Assembly (NCBI GenBank): GCA_937944035.1
Contig: CALDZQ010000085.1
Coordinates: 1-5,503, forward strand
Direction of reading: 5' to 3'
Origin: an uncultured Neomegalonema sp.
Lineage (GTDB): Bacteria > Pseudomonadota > Alphaproteobacteria > Rhodobacterales > Rhodobacteraceae
Length of the DNA stretch: 5,503 bases
The number at the start of each line of letters is the position of its first letter. Position 1 is the stretch's first letter. Below, piece after piece: positions 1 through 5,232 of this stretch. The translations under genes were made by a program, and so were the position numbers. Under the pieces are notes generated by a model. That model made no database searches, was not told the origin of the DNA, and was given only the letters and a program-made list of their open reading frames with translations.

Positions 1-70
1 CGTTTCATAATAAGCTGCTCTCACGGGGAGTTCTCCTTTAGGATTGCGGGCCGGTTTACGGAGAAAACCC
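1..70. other. Upstream region of the broken GFA gene
   Basis: No gene is visible here. The only clear signal is GGAG at 60-63, seven bases before the ATG at 71, which is a good ribosome binding site for the broken GFA frame. A weak GGAG/CTCC inverted repeat lies around 27-36. No convincing promoter was recognised. Confidence 0.4.
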
Positions 71-169
71 ATGCCCATTGATGCCGGACAAAGCAATGGC
101 GGATGCCAATGCGGGGCAATACGCTTCACGCTCACAGGCGCGCCCGACCGCGCCAAAACAAGAAGTTAG
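71..169 (+). pseudogene. Truncated N-terminus of a GFA-family (glutathione-dependent formaldehyde-activating-like) protein
   Basis: The frame encodes only 32 residues before TAG at 167-169. It carries GGCQCGAIRF (residues 10-19), which matches the first zinc-binding motif of the GFA/CENP-V fold, where a C-x-C-G pair starts the domain. Full-length family members are usually well over 100 residues and need further cysteines (a CxxC-type motif soon after this point), all missing here. The GFA-like reading continues to about GAPDRA (residues 23-28). From 149 on, the DNA is a palindromic repeat that also occurs at 5233-5293, and the stop codon lies inside it. A ribosome binding site (GGAG, 60-63) is intact, so the start was probably once used. 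No remaining GFA sequence was found downstream in the window, so this is a truncation, not a simple insertion into an otherwise present gene. The family assignment rests on one short motif. Confidence 0.7.
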
Positions 170-209
170 ACTATCCGGAATGATCCTTATATCGCTCAGG
201 ATGGTCTAG
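149..209 (+). repeat. Palindromic intergenic repeat, copy 1
   Basis: This 61-bp unit matches 5233-5293 at 59 of 61 positions in the same orientation; the two differences are transitions at 192 and 195. It starts with an A-rich leader containing AACAAGAAGTTAGA (157-170). It then forms a hairpin in which TAGACTATCC (167-176) pairs with GGATGGTCTA (199-208) over 10 positions, one of them G-U. An alternative inner pairing of ATCCT (183-187) with AGGAT (198-202) competes with it. The design resembles the small palindromic elements common between genes in alphaproteobacteria; the exact family name is not assigned. Confidence 0.85.
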
Positions 210-220
210 ACGCGATGGGA

Positions 221-237
221 TTGAGATAATTTCTCAA
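221..237. other. Short hairpin in the repeat-rich gap
   Basis: TTGAGA (221-226) and TCTCAA (232-237) form a perfect 6-bp stem around a 5-base loop. It is AT-rich and lies between two repeat elements. No U-run follows, so it is not called a terminator. Confidence 0.35.
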
Positions 238-247
238 ACACAAACAA

Positions 248-370
248 TGTCATCATCTGCGAAGGCAGATGATCCAGTCTCGTTTCTTGATAGACTGCCT
301 CGCAATTAACCGGGTCTGGTTTCTCTGCCAGAGCCTGTCCTCCGCGAAGGCGGGGGGGCATAGAATGACA
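248..370. repeat. Composite inverted-repeat element with two GAAG-loop hairpins
   Basis: The 123-bp unit begins with TGTCAT (248-253) and ends with its reverse complement ATGACA (365-370). Near each end is a hairpin with a GAAG loop. In the left one, ATCATCTGC (252-260) pairs perfectly with GCAGATGAT (265-273). In the right one, CCTCCGC (339-345) pairs with GCGGGGG (350-356) including one G-U. A smaller TCTGG/CCAGA stem (315-319 with 328-332) lies between them. It resembles the GTCATCCCCGC...GCGGGGATCCAG type of dispersed repeat seen in many proteobacterial genomes, which is recollection, not a search. The GATCCAG that follows the left hairpin fits this. No coding capacity is credible. Confidence 0.65.
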
Positions 371-460
371 GCGCCCCGTTTGTTGAGATGAACAAAAGTC
401 ACCACACCTTCGCGCAATCCGACCGGAGTGAAACGACGGATCGGATAAATTGCACGACTA

Positions 461-513
461 AACAAAAACTTAGAGCGCACGGACTGATTCAATCAGGCCG
501 GATGACCCACTAA
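461..513. repeat. Degenerate relative of the AACAA-N-AA-N-TTAGA palindromic repeat, at the FAS1 stop codon
   Basis: AACAAAAACTTAGA (461-474) matches the leader of the repeat at 157-170 at 12 of 14 positions. A palindrome follows: CGG-A-CTGATT (480-489) and AATCAG-G-CCG (491-500) pair around one base, with one A-G mismatch. TTAG (470-473) also pairs with CTAA (510-513). Read on the minus strand, the CTA at 510-512 is the TAG stop of the FAS1 gene, so the element appears to reach into that stop codon. It could also help end transcription of the FAS1 gene, but no U-run directly follows the stem. Confidence 0.5.
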
Positions 514-1103
514 GGCGACTCAACCGCCCCTTCCGGCGGCAACACCACGTCGTCGATCACATGGATCAGCCCGTTCGAGGCAATCGCGTCGCTCGCACCC
601 ACCCGCCCGAACCGCCCGCGCGTGTCGAAAATCCGCAGCACGCCGTCCTTCTGGCGCAGGCTGATAACGGCAGAGTTCAGCGGGAATACTTTCGTCACCG
701 TGCCGATCTGCGGAATCCCGTTGCGAATGTCCTTCGTAGAGACCTCGGCGGGCACGATATGCCCCTCCAGCACGTATTTCAGATACGCCTGATCCTCAGC
801 GAACCGCGCCGCCTCGCTCTTGGGCCGCAGGTTTTGCAAGGCCGCATCCGTTGGCGCAAAGATCGTCACCGGCCCGATCCCGGCCAACCGCTCGTGCAGT
901 CCCGTCGTCAACAGCGCCTCGACCAGCAGCGTATGCTCGCTTGATCTGCTCAGCGCCGTCATCACAGGTTCCGTCGGCGAAACCGCATTGCCGCCGATCA
1001 CCACAGGCGGCAACCGCCGCCGCCGCCATGCACAGCCGCTCAGCAAAGCCGCCGTCCCTGCCAGCATCACCCCGCGCCGCGTAAATTCTCCGCTTGTCAG
1101 CAT
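510..1103 (-). CDS. FAS1 (fasciclin) domain lipoprotein
   Basis: The product is a 197-residue exported protein with one FAS1 domain, a fold linked to cell-surface adhesion and found in many bacterial secreted proteins. The N-terminus has a paired arginine (R9-R10), a hydrophobic stretch and a lipobox ending LLSGC with Cys24, so it is probably a lipid-anchored envelope protein, possibly exported by the Tat route. FAS1 hallmarks follow in order: VTIFAPTDAAL (79-89, the H1 motif), LKYVLEGHIVP (108-118) and NGLIHVIDDVVLPP (177-190, the H2 motif). The start at 1103 is chosen because AGGGG lies seven bases upstream and the signal peptide begins there. A longer frame open to 1178 would add 25 residues before the signal sequence. 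The stop lies within a palindromic repeat remnant. It diverges from the gene at 1282. Ligand and partner are unknown. Confidence 0.88.
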   Translation of the reverse strand: MLTSGEFTRRGVMLAGTAALLSGCAWRRRRLPPVVIGGNAVSPTEPVMTALSRSSEHTLLVEALLTTGLHERLAGIGPVTIFAPTDAALQNLRPKSEAARFAEDQAYLKYVLEGHIVPAEVSTKDIRNGIPQIGTVTKVFPLNSAVISLRQKDGVLRIFDTRGRFGRVGASDAIASNGLIHVIDDVVLPPEGAVESP

Positions 1104-1281
1104 ATCGCTTCCCCTGTCACCGCGCGCCCATCCTATACCGATCCACACCGGAGACCATAGCTGTTGCTTGTATAACAAACCACCATCGTGATCGTCATCA
1201 CGGACGTTGCGCGGTATGGTCGAAGTTCGGTAGAGAGACCCAAATCTGTTAGTTCACATTATTCCTGCGAGGCTTTTCGCG
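1104..1281. promoter_or_regulatory. Divergent intergenic region between FAS1 and DUF4177 genes
   Basis: Both flanking genes start outward from this 178-bp gap, so it must hold at least two promoters. I see no confident -35/-10 pair. The clearest structure is CGTGAT (1187-1192) and ATCACG (1197-1202), a perfect 6-bp inverted repeat around CGTC, which could be an operator or a small hairpin. GAGG at 1269-1272 is the likely ribosome binding site for the gene at 1282. Confidence 0.4.
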
Positions 1282-1761
1282 ATGTCCATGTCGCCTTACG
1301 AGTACAAAACCACCGCGCTGCCGAAAATGGTGCAACAACGCCGCCGCCGCAACCTCACCGAGGTCGAAGCTATTGCCGAAACACTGGCCGAAACCATCCA
1401 GGCCGGGGCCGTCGACGGCTGGGAGTACATGCGCGCCGAAACCCTTGTCACCACGCAGCGGTCGGGCTTTTTCTCGAAAGTCGAGACGGAGACCACTTGC
1501 ACCGTCCTGATCTTCCGCCGCGCCCGCAGCGCCGCCTGGGCCGATAAAACCGCCCCCCGCGACGCACAGGCCAAAGCCGCCGCAGATCCGACAAAGCCCC
1601 CCGCGCGCGCGCGCGCACCCGTGGGCATTGATGACCCGACCTCACCCCTCGCGGGCGGTGGTTTTCTCAGTGCCAGCGGCGCATACAAGGCCGAAGCCGC
1701 CCGCAGCGAACCACCCCGCCCGACAACCTTGCGCCCCCCCTTGGGATCAGCGCAGGATTAA
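1282..1761 (+). CDS. DUF4177-like protein with low-complexity C-terminal tail
   Basis: This is a 159-residue protein of unknown function. The first 80 residues look like a DUF4177 domain: YEYKTTAL at 6-13, a charged stretch (RRRRN, 20-24), an alpha-helical segment to about 42, GWEYMRAETL at 46-55, and a final strand TCTVLIFRRA at 72-81. DUF4177 proteins are small and uncharacterised. Beyond residue 85 the tail is rich in Ala, Pro and Arg and looks disordered; an alternating CG tract encodes part of it. No signal peptide or membrane segment is evident. The start at 1282 has GAGG nine bases upstream; ATG at 1288 is a second candidate. The stop codon overlaps the bolA stop on the opposite strand by 4 bp. 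The domain call rests on the YEYK and GWE landmarks. Confidence 0.75.
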   Translation: MSMSPYEYKTTALPKMVQQRRRRNLTEVEAIAETLAETIQAGAVDGWEYMRAETLVTTQRSGFFSKVETETTCTVLIFRRARSAAWADKTAPRDAQAKAAADPTKPPARARAPVGIDDPTSPLAGGGFLSASGAYKAEAARSEPPRPTTLRPPLGSAQD

Positions 1762-2042
1762 CCCGCCTCCCGCGCCGCGTCCTCCGGCGTCAGGCAGCGC
1801 AGTGACAGCGCATGGACGGGTCCGGCCAATTCCTCGGTCAGCGCATCAAACACCATGCGCTGACGGGCCACGCGGGACACCCCCGCAAAGGCATCCGACA
1901 CGATCAGCACGTTGAAATGGCTCTCCCCGCCTTCGCGAAAGCCGCCATGCCCGCGATGGCTTTCGCTGTCATCGACAACCTCCAGCCGCAGCGGGTTGCA
2001 CGCGGCGGTGATTTTCTGTTCGAGGGTTTCTTTGACGCTCAT
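1758..2042 (-). CDS. bolA: BolA-family protein
   Basis: This 94-residue protein has BolA-family length and pattern: an N-terminal helix (1-13), LRLEVVDDSESHRGH (18-32), SHFNVLIVSDAFAG (41-54), a helix RVARQRMVFDALTEEL (57-72) and VHALSLRCLTPEDA (76-89). BolA proteins work with monothiol glutaredoxins in Fe-S cluster binding and trafficking, and some act as regulators. His77 in VHALS is the conserved position used as a cluster ligand in BolA-glutaredoxin pairs. The common RHR motif in the last helix reads RQR here (60-62). AGGG on the minus strand (2049-2052) gives a ribosome binding site six bases before the start. It overlaps the DUF4177 gene tail to tail and diverges from the SPFH gene. No glutaredoxin gene is in the window. 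Confidence 0.92.
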   Translation of the reverse strand: MSVKETLEQKITAACNPLRLEVVDDSESHRGHGGFREGGESHFNVLIVSDAFAGVSRVARQRMVFDALTEELAGPVHALSLRCLTPEDAAREAG

Positions 2043-2076
2043 TCCGCACCCTAATCTGCTTAAAATTGTCCGGCCT

Positions 2077-2090
2077 TCACCAGTTGGTGA
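2077..2090. promoter_or_regulatory. 14-bp palindrome in the bolA/SPFH divergent region, possible operator
   Basis: TCACCA and TGGTGA form a perfect 6-bp inverted repeat around GT. It lies 35 bp from the bolA start and 53 bp from the SPFH start, in the 100-bp gap that must hold both promoters. Size and symmetry suit a dimeric regulator, but no known binding consensus was recognised, so this is only a candidate. Confidence 0.3.
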
Positions 2091-2142
2091 GACTTAAAGG
2101 CGAAAACATGGTTATCCAATTCTGAAGTCCGGAGCCATACCC

Positions 2143-3150
2143 ATGTTCTTTATCCCGATTGTTGTCGCAATAGTTGCGATTATACTTCTGGTCAGCGCGT
2201 GCGTCCATTTCGTGCCGCCAAAGCGCGTTCACGTCATCACTCTGTTCGGCACGAAGCCCATCGCAACGCTCAAAACGGGTGTTCACTTCACCATCCCGCG
2301 CCCCTTTGCCGTGACCAGTGCCATCGTCCCGACCGACATCGTCGCCCAGAAAATGCAGGTACAGATCAAAAGCGCCGACAACCTCGTCTTTGAACTGCCC
2401 GCCACCCTGCAATTTCAGGTCACAAACGCCATGCGCTTCGCGTTCGAGCGTGACGAGCCGGTCTCGCAGATGGTCAATCTGGTGGTTGCGGCGCTGCGTT
2501 CGGCGGCGAACCGGATGGAGTTTCAGGAAATCTACGACGACAAATCCTTTATCCAGCAGGAAGTCGAATCGACCGTCTCCCAGCATCTGGCCAGTTTCGG
2601 TGTCCGCATCATCGATTTGGTGATCGACGATCCCGAATTGCCGACAACAACCCAAACCGCCCTCAATAACATCCGCGAGGCCGAATGGGGCCGCCGTGCC
2701 TCCGAACACGAGGCGGAAGCCACCCGCATCCGCATGGTCGGGGCCGCCCGTGCCGAGGCCGAGAGCACCCTGCTCAAAGCCAAAGCCATCGCCGGGTTCC
2801 GCATGGAAATCGCCGAGGGTAACGCCGCCGCCATCGCCGTTATGCAGGGCAAGATCGGTGTGCGCTGGATCGATAAGATAATCGGCGAGGGCGAGACCGC
2901 ACAAAAGGTCAAAACCCCGACCTATGTGGACCGCAACGGCGCGCCCACGATTCCGCCCGAACTGGACATGCCCGCCGAAGTCATCCTCGATTTCTTCAAG
3001 GTTCTCGATGGCAATGAAGCAATTCGTGATGCCGCTGCGAAACCCGGAACGGTGATCTTGATGCCACAGGGCAATGGCGCGCGTATGGGGTCGGATATGG
3101 GCGATTGGATCGCGGCGCAGCAGGCTTCGTCGCGTATTCCGGTTGCGTAA
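2143..3150 (+). CDS. SPFH/stomatin-prohibitin-like membrane protein
   Basis: The protein has 335 residues. Residues 2-22 form one hydrophobic N-terminal segment with almost no charge, followed by an SPFH (band 7) domain from about 25 to 175: KRVHVITLFG at 27-36, TGVHFTIPRPF at 45-55, DNLVFELPATLQFQV at 79-93, then ALRSAANRMEFQEIYDDK (117-134) and FGVRIIDLVIDDPELP (152-167). A charged, alanine-rich helix, probably coiled coil, runs from about 172 to 235. SPFH proteins form oligomeric scaffolds in membranes, regulate proteases or organise microdomains; none of the usual partners (a NfeD-like protein, or HflK/HflC with FtsH) is adjacent. GGAG at 2131-2134, eight bases upstream, supports the start. 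Residues 17-20 (VSAC) resemble a lipobox, but the missing positive N-region argues for a plain membrane anchor. The specific subfamily was not determined. Confidence 0.85.
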   Translation: MFFIPIVVAIVAIILLVSACVHFVPPKRVHVITLFGTKPIATLKTGVHFTIPRPFAVTSAIVPTDIVAQKMQVQIKSADNLVFELPATLQFQVTNAMRFAFERDEPVSQMVNLVVAALRSAANRMEFQEIYDDKSFIQQEVESTVSQHLASFGVRIIDLVIDDPELPTTTQTALNNIREAEWGRRASEHEAEATRIRMVGAARAEAESTLLKAKAIAGFRMEIAEGNAAAIAVMQGKIGVRWIDKIIGEGETAQKVKTPTYVDRNGAPTIPPELDMPAEVILDFFKVLDGNEAIRDAAAKPGTVILMPQGNGARMGSDMGDWIAAQQASSRIPVA

Positions 3151-3151
3151 T

Positions 3152-3169
3152 CCGCACGTCCATGTGCGG
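3152..3169. other. Hairpin just after the SPFH stop codon
   Basis: CCGCACG (3152-3158) pairs with TGTGCGG (3163-3169), with one G-U, around a TCCA loop. It starts two bases after the SPFH stop codon, where a terminator could be, but no run of T follows. It may protect the 3' end or weakly attenuate read-through into the J-domain gene. Confidence 0.35.
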
Positions 3170-3201
3170 CATATTCCGCGATACGGACAGCGATGTCTTT
3201 A

Positions 3202-3247
3202 CCCGACTGTCAGTTCGGGGCATATAGGATGCCCTGAATCGTTCAGG
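3202..3247. promoter_or_regulatory. Two small hairpins in the leader of the J-domain gene
   Basis: CCCGACT (3202-3208) pairs with AGT-T-CGGG (3212-3219) with one bulged T. CCTGAA (3233-3238) pairs with TTCAGG (3242-3247) around TCG. The second hairpin ends 16 bases before the ribosome binding site GGGAG (3263-3267) of the J-domain gene. They may be leader structure or repeat remnants; nothing identifies a known riboswitch. Confidence 0.3.
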
Positions 3248-3273
3248 TGATCTCGTGCAGATGGGAGAGTGTC

Positions 3274-3945
3274 GTGGCCCGACCGCCAATAGATTTTGAC
3301 ATCAGTGTGAAGGCGGACAAGAAGCGCCGGAACAAACGGCGCGGGGCCAGCGGCGCGTTCAACGATTCGAGCCGGGGATGCGAATGGCCCGACTGCGAAT
3401 CAAAAGGCGTACACCGTGCGCCCGCCTCGCCGCAGGATTTGGATAAGTTCCGCTGGTTCTGCGCTTCGCATATCAAAGAATACAACAAGCGCTGGGATTA
3501 CTACAAAGGCATGAGCGCCGACGAAATCGACGCCGCCCGCCGCGCCGACCAGTCTTGGGACCGTCCCACCTGGAAGATGCAATCCGAAAAAGCCAGCGGC
3601 TCACACAAGGTCTCGCACGCCGAGGGCCGCTCGTGGGAGCGGTTCGGCTTCAGTGATCCGATGGACGTGCTGGGCGATAACGCCACCATCAACCCCGGCA
3701 ATACCGCAGAGCGTGAACGCCGCCAGATGCGCCGCCGCCTGCTGCCTAAAGCCGATATGAAAGCGCTTGAGGCGCTCGATCTCGACGAAATGGCAACGCC
3801 GGAGACGATCAAAGAGCGCTACCGCACCCTCGTCAAGCAACTGCACCCCGATATGAACGGCGGCGACCGCAGCGAGGAGCAACGCTTACGCGGTGTCCTG
3901 AACGCATGGCATCACCTCAAGAGCAGCGCGATGTTCAAGCAGTAG
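3274..3945 (+). CDS. J-domain protein with N-terminal cysteine/histidine (probable zinc) site
   Basis: The 223-residue protein carries a J domain at its C-terminus, about residues 160-218: ALEALDLDEMAT, then IKERYRTLVKQLHPD with the HPD triad at 191-193, then NAWHHLK. HPD is needed by J domains to stimulate the ATPase of Hsp70 (DnaK). The N-terminus starts with RPPIDFDI and a basic stretch (15-23). Next come Cys36-x4-Cys41 and Cys63-x2-His66, a plausible single zinc site. A tryptophan-rich charged middle follows. DnaJ's Gly/Phe and CxxCxGxG regions are absent, so this is a specialised co-chaperone, of a type I associate with alphaproteobacterial genomes next to bolA and without known function. 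The start is GTG at 3274 because GGGAG (3263-3267) precedes it by six bases; a GTG at 3247 would add nine residues and lacks a good site. Confidence 0.87.
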   Translation: MARPPIDFDISVKADKKRRNKRRGASGAFNDSSRGCEWPDCESKGVHRAPASPQDLDKFRWFCASHIKEYNKRWDYYKGMSADEIDAARRADQSWDRPTWKMQSEKASGSHKVSHAEGRSWERFGFSDPMDVLGDNATINPGNTAERERRQMRRRLLPKADMKALEALDLDEMATPETIKERYRTLVKQLHPDMNGGDRSEEQRLRGVLNAWHHLKSSAMFKQ

Positions 3946-4104
3946 CGACACACTGGCCTTACGGCAGCATGTAAACGCTTTATTAATCCGCTTGGCTAGG
4001 ATGTCACAGGTGTGTCGTTTGCCAGATAAAGTCGAACTTGATACACGACCCTACGTAAGCTGCACGTAACGTATATTGCCCCATCTCATAAGGCTGATCC
4101 CTCT
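3946..4104. promoter_or_regulatory. Upstream region of the desaturase gene
   Basis: This 159-bp gap follows the J-domain stop directly. CGACACAC (3946-3953) and GTGTGTCG (4010-4017) form a perfect 8-bp inverted repeat with a 56-base loop. ACGTA occurs three times at 4053-4057, 4064-4068 and 4069-4073. TATATT (4072-4077) could be a -10 element but has no clear -35 at 16-18 bp. AAGG (4090-4093) is a modest ribosome binding site 11 bases before the start. A promoter of the desaturase probably lies here, as the gap is too long for simple operon coupling. Confidence 0.35.
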
Positions 4105-5148
4105 ATGAACGACATGTCCCATGACTTCGACACGCAAGAGCCTGACCTTGCCGCGCGTGACTGGATGAAAATTCTCTCCAAGTATCGTGAGCCGATTAAG
4201 TCACGCAGCATTTTCGAAATCGCCGTCACCGTCATTCCCTTCATGCTGCTTTGGGCGGCGTCTTGCTGGGCGCTGCAAGTCAGCTTCTGGCTCAGCCTGC
4301 CGATCTCGATCATCGCCGCCGGGTTTCTGGTCCGCATCTTCCTGATCCAGCACGATTGCGGCCACGGGGCGTTCTTCAAGACCAAAGCCGCCAATGACTG
4401 GGTGGGCCGGGTGTTCGGCGTGTTGACGCTGACCCCCTACGCGGTCTGGCGCAAGAACCACGCGATTCACCACGGCGCGTCGGGTAATCTCGACCAGCGC
4501 GGCACGGGCGATCTGCTGACCCTGACCGTGGCCGAATACGAGGCGCGCTCGACATGGGGAAAGCTCAAATACCGCGCCTACCGCCACCCGATCACACTGT
4601 TCATCATCGGACCTGTCTATATCTATCTGGTCGAAAACCGTCTGCCACTGGGCCACATGAAGCACACCGAGTATTGGATCAGCTCGATGGGAACCAATGT
4701 CGCGCTGGCGGCGATTGCCGGCGCGCTGATCTGGCTGCTGGGTCTGAGCACTTTCCTGCTGGTCTTCCTGCCCGTCACCCTGATCGCCGCCTCAATCGGC
4801 GTTTGGCTGTTCTACGTCCAACACCAGTTTGAGGACACCCACTGGGAAAGCGAGCCGGACTGGCAAGTCCACGAGGCCGCCCTGCACGGCAGCTCGCACT
4901 ATGTGTTGCCACAGCCGCTCAAGTGGATCTCCGCCAATATCGGCATCCACCACGTCCATCACCTCTACAGTAAAATCCCGTTCTACCGCCTGTCGGAAGT
5001 CATCAAAGACCACCCGGCCCTTGGCGAGATGAGCAAGCTGACCCTGCGCGAGAGCTTCTCCTGCGTAAAGTTGCAGCTATGGGACGAAAACCGCCGCAAA
5101 CTGGTCAGCTACGCCGAAGCGCGGATGGCGGCAAAGGTTGCGGCTTGA
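4105..5148 (+). CDS. Membrane fatty acid desaturase (acyl-lipid type, DesA-like)
   Basis: The 347-residue integral membrane enzyme carries the three histidine boxes of the membrane desaturase family: HDCGH (83-87), HAIHH (119-123) and HHVHH (282-286). These bind the di-iron centre that uses O2 and electrons to put a cis double bond into a fatty acyl chain, usually on membrane lipid. Hydrophobic segments lie around 37-57, 61-81, 163-176, 195-215 and 217-238, matching the usual layout with the boxes in the cytoplasm. FEDTHWE (242-248) also fits the family. The box set resembles delta-12/omega-6-type bacterial desaturases, but regioselectivity cannot be read from sequence. Length is normal and all key residues are present, so it should be active. 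ATG at 4114 is an alternative start. No ferredoxin or reductase gene is nearby. Such enzymes often respond to temperature or membrane state; no known operator was recognised. Confidence 0.93.
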   Translation: MNDMSHDFDTQEPDLAARDWMKILSKYREPIKSRSIFEIAVTVIPFMLLWAASCWALQVSFWLSLPISIIAAGFLVRIFLIQHDCGHGAFFKTKAANDWVGRVFGVLTLTPYAVWRKNHAIHHGASGNLDQRGTGDLLTLTVAEYEARSTWGKLKYRAYRHPITLFIIGPVYIYLVENRLPLGHMKHTEYWISSMGTNVALAAIAGALIWLLGLSTFLLVFLPVTLIAASIGVWLFYVQHQFEDTHWESEPDWQVHEAALHGSSHYVLPQPLKWISANIGIHHVHHLYSKIPFYRLSEVIKDHPALGEMSKLTLRESFSCVKLQLWDENRRKLVSYAEARMAAKVAA

Positions 5149-5157
5149 ATAATTCCC

Positions 5158-5180
5158 TGCCCCGCACTTGATGCGGGGCA
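5158..5180. other. Strong GC-rich hairpin after the desaturase gene
   Basis: TGCCCCGCA (5158-5166) pairs perfectly with TGCGGGGCA (5172-5180) around a 5-base loop, nine bases after the desaturase stop. No T-run follows, so it is at best a factor-dependent or 3'-end-protecting structure. Its core resembles the CCCCGC/GCGGGG dispersed hairpins, like those at 248-370. Confidence 0.5.
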
Positions 5181-5201
5181 TGTGGCCTATAGCGTTATCA
5201 A

Positions 5202-5221
5202 GGGCAATGGGTTCATTGCCC
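5202..5221. other. Perfect 8-bp hairpin
   Basis: GGGCAATG (5202-5209) pairs with CATTGCCC (5214-5221) around GGTT. No T-run follows. It lies between the desaturase hairpin and the second palindromic repeat and has no recognised function. Confidence 0.45.
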
Positions 5222-5232
5222 GACTCGGAAAA

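Noticed and set aside
149..214. CGCG on both sides of repeat copy 1 as a target-site duplication
   Set aside because: The left CGCG is also present in copy 2 as part of the repeat, so it is not a duplication.
253..492. 79-codon open frame on the minus strand
   Set aside because: It runs through two repeat elements (248-370 and 461-513), reads the repeat arms as protein, and shows no domain. It looks like a chance frame.
1104..1178. Upstream 25-codon extension of the FAS1 gene
   Set aside because: It would bury the signal peptide inside the protein, and the start at 1103 has a good AGGGG site.
561..1191. Plus-strand open frames opposite the FAS1 gene
   Set aside because: They are Arg/Pro/Ala-rich shadows; the minus strand has a signal peptide, a lipobox and FAS1 motifs.
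2143..2202. SPFH protein as a lipoprotein (VSAC at residues 17-20)
   Set aside because: The N-terminus lacks positive charges before the hydrophobic stretch and the family normally uses a membrane anchor, so it is treated as coincidence.
2077..2904. 275-codon open frame antisense to the SPFH gene
   Set aside because: It is a shadow of a GC-rich gene. The sense frame has a clear SPFH domain and ribosome binding site, while the antisense product has no recognisable features.
4201..4665. 154-codon open frame antisense to the desaturase
   Set aside because: It lies wholly within the desaturase, whose histidine boxes prove the sense frame, and it has no domain of its own.
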